Below are positions 59,769-64,000 of a DNA stretch of 64,000 nt, piece after piece. Every line of letters starts with the position of its first letter. Position 1 is the first letter of the stretch. A model generated the notes under the pieces. That model had not been told where the DNA came from. It saw only the letters and a list, made by a program, of their open reading frames with translations, and did no database searches. The translations under genes and the position numbers were made by a program. The stretch spans positions 13,783,001 through 13,847,000 of the forward strand of contig CM049398.1 in assembly GCA_026929865.2 (NCBI GenBank), in the 5' to 3' direction. Origin of the DNA: Hyperoplus lanceolatus (lineage: Eukaryota > Chordata > Actinopteri > Uranoscopiformes > Ammodytidae).

Positions 59769-62572
59769 GTGAATGGACTACAATAGTTAAGTATAGGAGA
59801 CATGTTGGACCAGCAATCAAACTTTTTAAATAAACAATATTTGCATATTCATTCACTTAATGTGGGCTTCTTTTTAATGAGTGAGAAATAGTGGATGTAA
59901 TATAAAGAAACAAACCCAACATAATGAAACATCCAACCCCTGGTGGGTCATGCTATTGTACAAAAGCAAGTCGTCATATAGTATTTGTCACACGTTGATG
60001 CATATTGTTTGATTTGCCCAAATAACACAAATCATTTTAAGCTAACGTGCTGCCAAAGCAGCAGGATTGGATGAGAGGAACTGAGTGTTGTGCTGAAAGC
60101 AAAGCTTGTTGTTGAAAATGGGCTCATAGTGGATGTTGTGAGAGAGACCGATTGCGGGCTTCAGAACGGTGATAGTTTTGATTATTACTCAGTCTGCTTG
60201 TTTAGGTCGCGTTGACAACTATGAAATGCGTTTAAAAAAAAACAGCAATACACTTTATTTTAGTTTTGTACGTCAAATTATATGGCAGTTGCTGAACATG
60301 AGCATTTTTGAATATAAATGCATTTGTAATGGTTTTTAACGTCAATGCCATTTCACCAATTGTAGGGGCGAGCAGTGAATAGGATTTTAATGGCAGGGGA
60401 CAAGTTCTTCGCCAGAGGCGTCATAAAAGCTGTCAGACTGAGGGAAAATTAAAGAAAGAGAACAGGGAGTTCAGGACTAATGCAGAAAAACCTGGGACTT
60501 ACTTGTTGTTAATACATAAAACTTGCTGCCTCTTGAATGTTTTAGTGGATAGCTGTTGTGGATGTCTCCTGGGAGAATAACTTTGTGGGATTTCAGGAAT
60601 GTCTTCAAACCAATCCAAAATTTCTTTCAAGCACAAACAGACAAGCTCTGGAATTCAACCCATTCATTGTTGAATTATTTTTCGATCGCATGAGAGACTC
60701 CCAGCATGCAGCTAATGGAACATACACAGATTTTTCCCAGCACTGTATTGATGCTCAGCAGTTCTGTAGGTTGGTTGATGTTCATAGAAGTGCGTTTATC
60801 CTACTGGCTGACACGTCTGACTTTGTCACTGTGACATAAGGTTTCCTGTGACTCTCATAACTCCACCGCCCTGCATGGTTATTCATCATCGTGCTCTGCC
60901 AGGCAGATGATGACATCTGCTTGTTCCCAATGGGCCCATAATGATCACTCCCAAACAAAAGGACAGCATATGCCGGCAAATAGCTCACTCAAGGCAGACT
61001 TATTCAAGCTATCAAGACTGAGATTTATCTTGTGTCCTGTTTGATTGGGTTTATTTGGAAAGTTGAAAAAAGCTTGCTTGTTATGTTGCACCCTTAGACC
61101 CTTAAGGTAATAATGAAATATTCTAAAAGCTCAAAAAGTTTCCACTGATTTGCCTGCAGGCTCTTAAGAACCATTGCATGATGTGTGCGTGTACTGCTGT
61201 TAAATTCAAGTATCATTTTATTCAGGCTGCACCCAATAACACTTGGATTTATCAATGCACGAATGAAAAAGTCCACTATCCTTTCAACCTACAGTATATT
61301 GGTAATAAGTGTTTTTATGTGTGGCCATGGCATCTTCAATTAGTAACTTCCTATCCACACATTTAACCAATTTCCATAAATGCCATCTCTCTGGTAAACA
61401 AGCGTTGGAAGCTCAATGTCTTCAGCTGGCTATAATGAGAAACAGGAGATTGGTAAAAGGTGCTCATAACCTTGTGTAATTATGTCTGCGACTCCCACTC
61501 CTCTTTTCTGGAGGATTTAATGCCACACAAAATCATGTTGTGTTCCATGTGAGGATGTGTTGTCCCAGACTAATCATGCTTGCTACAGTGTCTTAATGAG
61601 TGTGTCTTTCTGCAACATAGATTGTCCTCATATAGCACAAGAACCTTGTGTTATATTTGTGTAGCAAGAGTTCAAACGTTTTATTAATGCACCGCTCAGA
61701 TACCGCCCACTTACTTCAGTCTCACATTTTTTCTTCAAAAATTACCATTTTCTTCTCATGTGGCACTTTTACTGTTTTGTTTTGTTTTGTAATTTATGAG
61801 CTCCAGTTAAAGCCATCACACGCCTGTCAAAAGAAATATTTTTGTTTAACCAACTGCATGCAACACCTAGCTTTATTAGTTGTTTTCATTCTTGAGAAAT
61901 ATTTGCTCATGCTTTGTTATTATTATTGATAGAGCACAGCTGAATTGTCCATCAATTCTCTTCCATCCTGCCTTCCACAGTCTGCGGGTGGTAGTCCTTT
62001 GGGCTCTTCCTTTTTCAAAAAGACGTATGACCTTTCCATGGGCGACAGCACAGATGGGTGTGAGACCGATGTAAATCCACGTCAAATCAAGTCCTATTGT
62101 GGCGCATGTATTGTATGTGGCCGGTCGAAACAGGCTGAGAAAGAGGCTTGTCATGCTGTTCTCCACGCAGGTGTGTCTATAGCAGGCTGTGAATTGTGCC
62201 TGCTGGCTGCTGTGCGGAGTGGGAGTGAGCTGGCCAGACAGAGGGGCCTTCCTCTCAGTGACCTGGTGCTATAACTCACACATACTGCCTGTTGGCAGGA
62301 GAACAACGCCGCCTTCACCGCCATGGTTTAGCCCACAGTTGACTTTGTGACCTATAAATCTTCCATGGACAAGAAGTCAAAGATTCACAAGCCACTGGAC
62401 ATTCGGGGTTTATCCGGGTTTTGACATAACATGAGCAGACAGTACTCACAGGTCTCCCTGTTCTTATGAAAGGCTGTTGTAAAAGTGTGCTTGTCAATCA
62501 CACTGATTTTATTGAATGTGCAGCAGACTGAGGAACAACTTCCAACACATCAGCTTGTAGATTAATATTTTA

Positions 62573-62673
<101 letters not shown>

Positions 62674-63754
62674 TACAGGGTAATACAACCTCTTTTACAG
62701 ACAATTGGTTTTACAAAGAGTTGTTCTGGAGAACACGGGTAAAACCTAATGCAAAAGTTGGCAAGAGAAAACAAATAGACAAAAGAAGATAAAAAAAGAA
62801 TTCTATTTCCTTCTGTCGTGTCCCGGCAGACAGGTTTAAGCAGGCAAAGATAAACAATTTCTCCTACATTGTTTCACTTTATGGTTACATTTTCTCACAT
62901 CAAATTCCTCACTGATACAAATTCTCCCTGAAAATATGGCCCCTGCAAAGCGCACTCATATTGCATCCCTCATAATGCTGAGCCCCGAGTCATCCAGCCT
63001 GGAAATTGCCCATGGAGAATTCTTGTTCGTCTGGATATTATATGTGCCACATCCTATCCCAGCCTTTGTGAAGACCCTCTTCCCTGAATCGCCAATTTCC
63101 CTCTTCCAGAAACTGACATTTCAGCTATCAGACTGCCTTCGGTCACAGGGACAGAAATCTAGCCCACCCCCTCTCTTCAAATAGTGTCAGAGCAGAATCT
63201 TTTCCTGATACCCTGATACCCACCTACCACCATCAACACCACCTCCGCCATACACTCCATCCCCGGCGGCAACATTATGCTGTCCTTGATGTTTTATCAT
63301 TAGTTTGGGAGTGTGTGGTCCCCCACTGCTGTCTTTTGATGGAGTGCAGACAGTAAAGGCATGGAGACAGCCAGCCATTTTCCCCTGCTGCGACTCTCCC
63401 ACAGTAAGGGGTCGTGCTATCATTCCCCTGCACCAGAGCCGGGCATATATCCTGATGAGAAAGCTTTCGGTGCTCCTTAGCACCTGAATTGCCCTCCATT
63501 TTGTCTTTCTGGTTATTTTGTCTGGGGGTTAGTGACAGGCCTAATCAGTAGAGTGTCGGGTGGAGGATGATGCTAGGGAGACCACCAGATTGGTTTATTT
63601 TGCAGTTTGACTTAATCATTGAGAGAGGCTGTGGAAAATAGCTATACCTTTCCATGATTGCAAGGGAATGTTATTTATATTAAATTGGAAAAAACTTCCT
63701 GTAATGAAATATAACACAACCCTAGCACAGGGAAATGGGATGAGTGTCTGTCCA

Positions 63755-63900
63755 CCCCTTTGATTCAGACTGAAATATTTTAACAACTGCTGGATGGCTA
63801 CATCTTCTACAGACAATCCAAGCAAGTTTAGTGATCCTGACTTCACCTCTAGAGCCACCAGTAGGACATCTTTAACGTATCCGGCAAAATATTTAAAAAA
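63755..63900. repeat. old teleost interspersed repeat fragment (copy 3)
   Basis: It reads cagactgaaatattttaaca, actgctggatggctacat and cctctagagccaccagtagg. It looks like the same dispersed family as 43150-43440, here only a short, diverged part. Confidence 0.55.
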
Positions 63901-64000
63901 ATCTACATGGGACAGGAGTTGTACAGACATCCATGCTTCCCATTATGCTGAATTGTGTAATGAATTTGCTAAATAGTCTTATGAAAGTTAATAAATAAGC

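Noticed and set aside
59381-59803. A 140-codon minus-strand frame
   Set aside because: Its N-terminal part is a translated (CA)n tract, the rest shows no family feature, and the position is inside a cadm1 intron.
61945-62274. A Cys-containing 109-codon frame (CGACIVCGRSKQ)
   Set aside because: The cysteine spacing does not fit a zinc-finger type I know, and there are no convincing splice sites or neighbours. It is likely chance in intron 7.

Overview
This is a vertebrate nuclear window, almost certainly from a ray-finned (teleost, percomorph-like) fish. The evidence is a split Ig-superfamily gene with GT/AG introns, a high density of Tc1, hAT, Harbinger-like and TTAA-flanked DNA elements, Tx1/L1-like and Rex/CR1/L2-like LINE pieces, tRNA-derived SINEs and many (CA)n, (CT)n, (TA)n and (TAA)n tracts. 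I see no bacterial operons, CRISPR array, rRNA or free-standing tRNA gene.

The only host protein-coding gene I can support is a cadm1-type cell adhesion molecule (CADM1/SynCAM1/Necl-2 family), on the + strand. Six exons are visible: 36157-36303, 42311-42463, 45727-45864, 50657-50815, 51837-51933 and 54994-55166. Spliced, they give about 290 residues covering the whole three-Ig ectodomain: a V-type domain and two C2-type domains, each with its cysteine pair. The reading frame carries through every junction, with phases 1,1,1,1,2 internally and phase 1 at both outer edges. The signal-peptide exon should lie upstream of base 1, and the stalk, transmembrane and cytoplasmic exons downstream of base 64000. 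I cannot tell cadm1a from cadm1b.

Layout: 1-36156 is the long first intron. It holds TTAA-flanked MITEs, a 1.9-kb hAT-like element with a MITE nested in it, a 1.1-kb element with a 9-bp target duplication, a 0.96-kb element with 16-bp perfect inverted ends, a LINE 3' fragment and microsatellites. It also holds a candidate 21-nt in-frame microexon (31489-31509), which sits where the paralogue CADM2, as I recall, has a small cassette exon. Intron 2 (36304-42310) holds a deleted Tc1-like transposon and a reverse-strand LINE tail. Intron 3 (42464-45726) holds a SINE and a Harbinger-like MITE containing a strong GC-rich hairpin. Intron 4 (45865-50656) holds a second SINE. Intron 6 (51934-54993) is mostly one 5'-truncated L1/Tx1-like LINE flanked by a perfect 16-bp target-site duplication. 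The last 8.8 kb is intron 7 with two hAT-type elements and older repeats.

I did not find a convincing new multi-gene system. The most interesting points are the candidate microexon, the LINE insertion just past a splice donor, and several structurally well-defined non-autonomous transposons. Repeat family names are from memory and were not checked by a database search.
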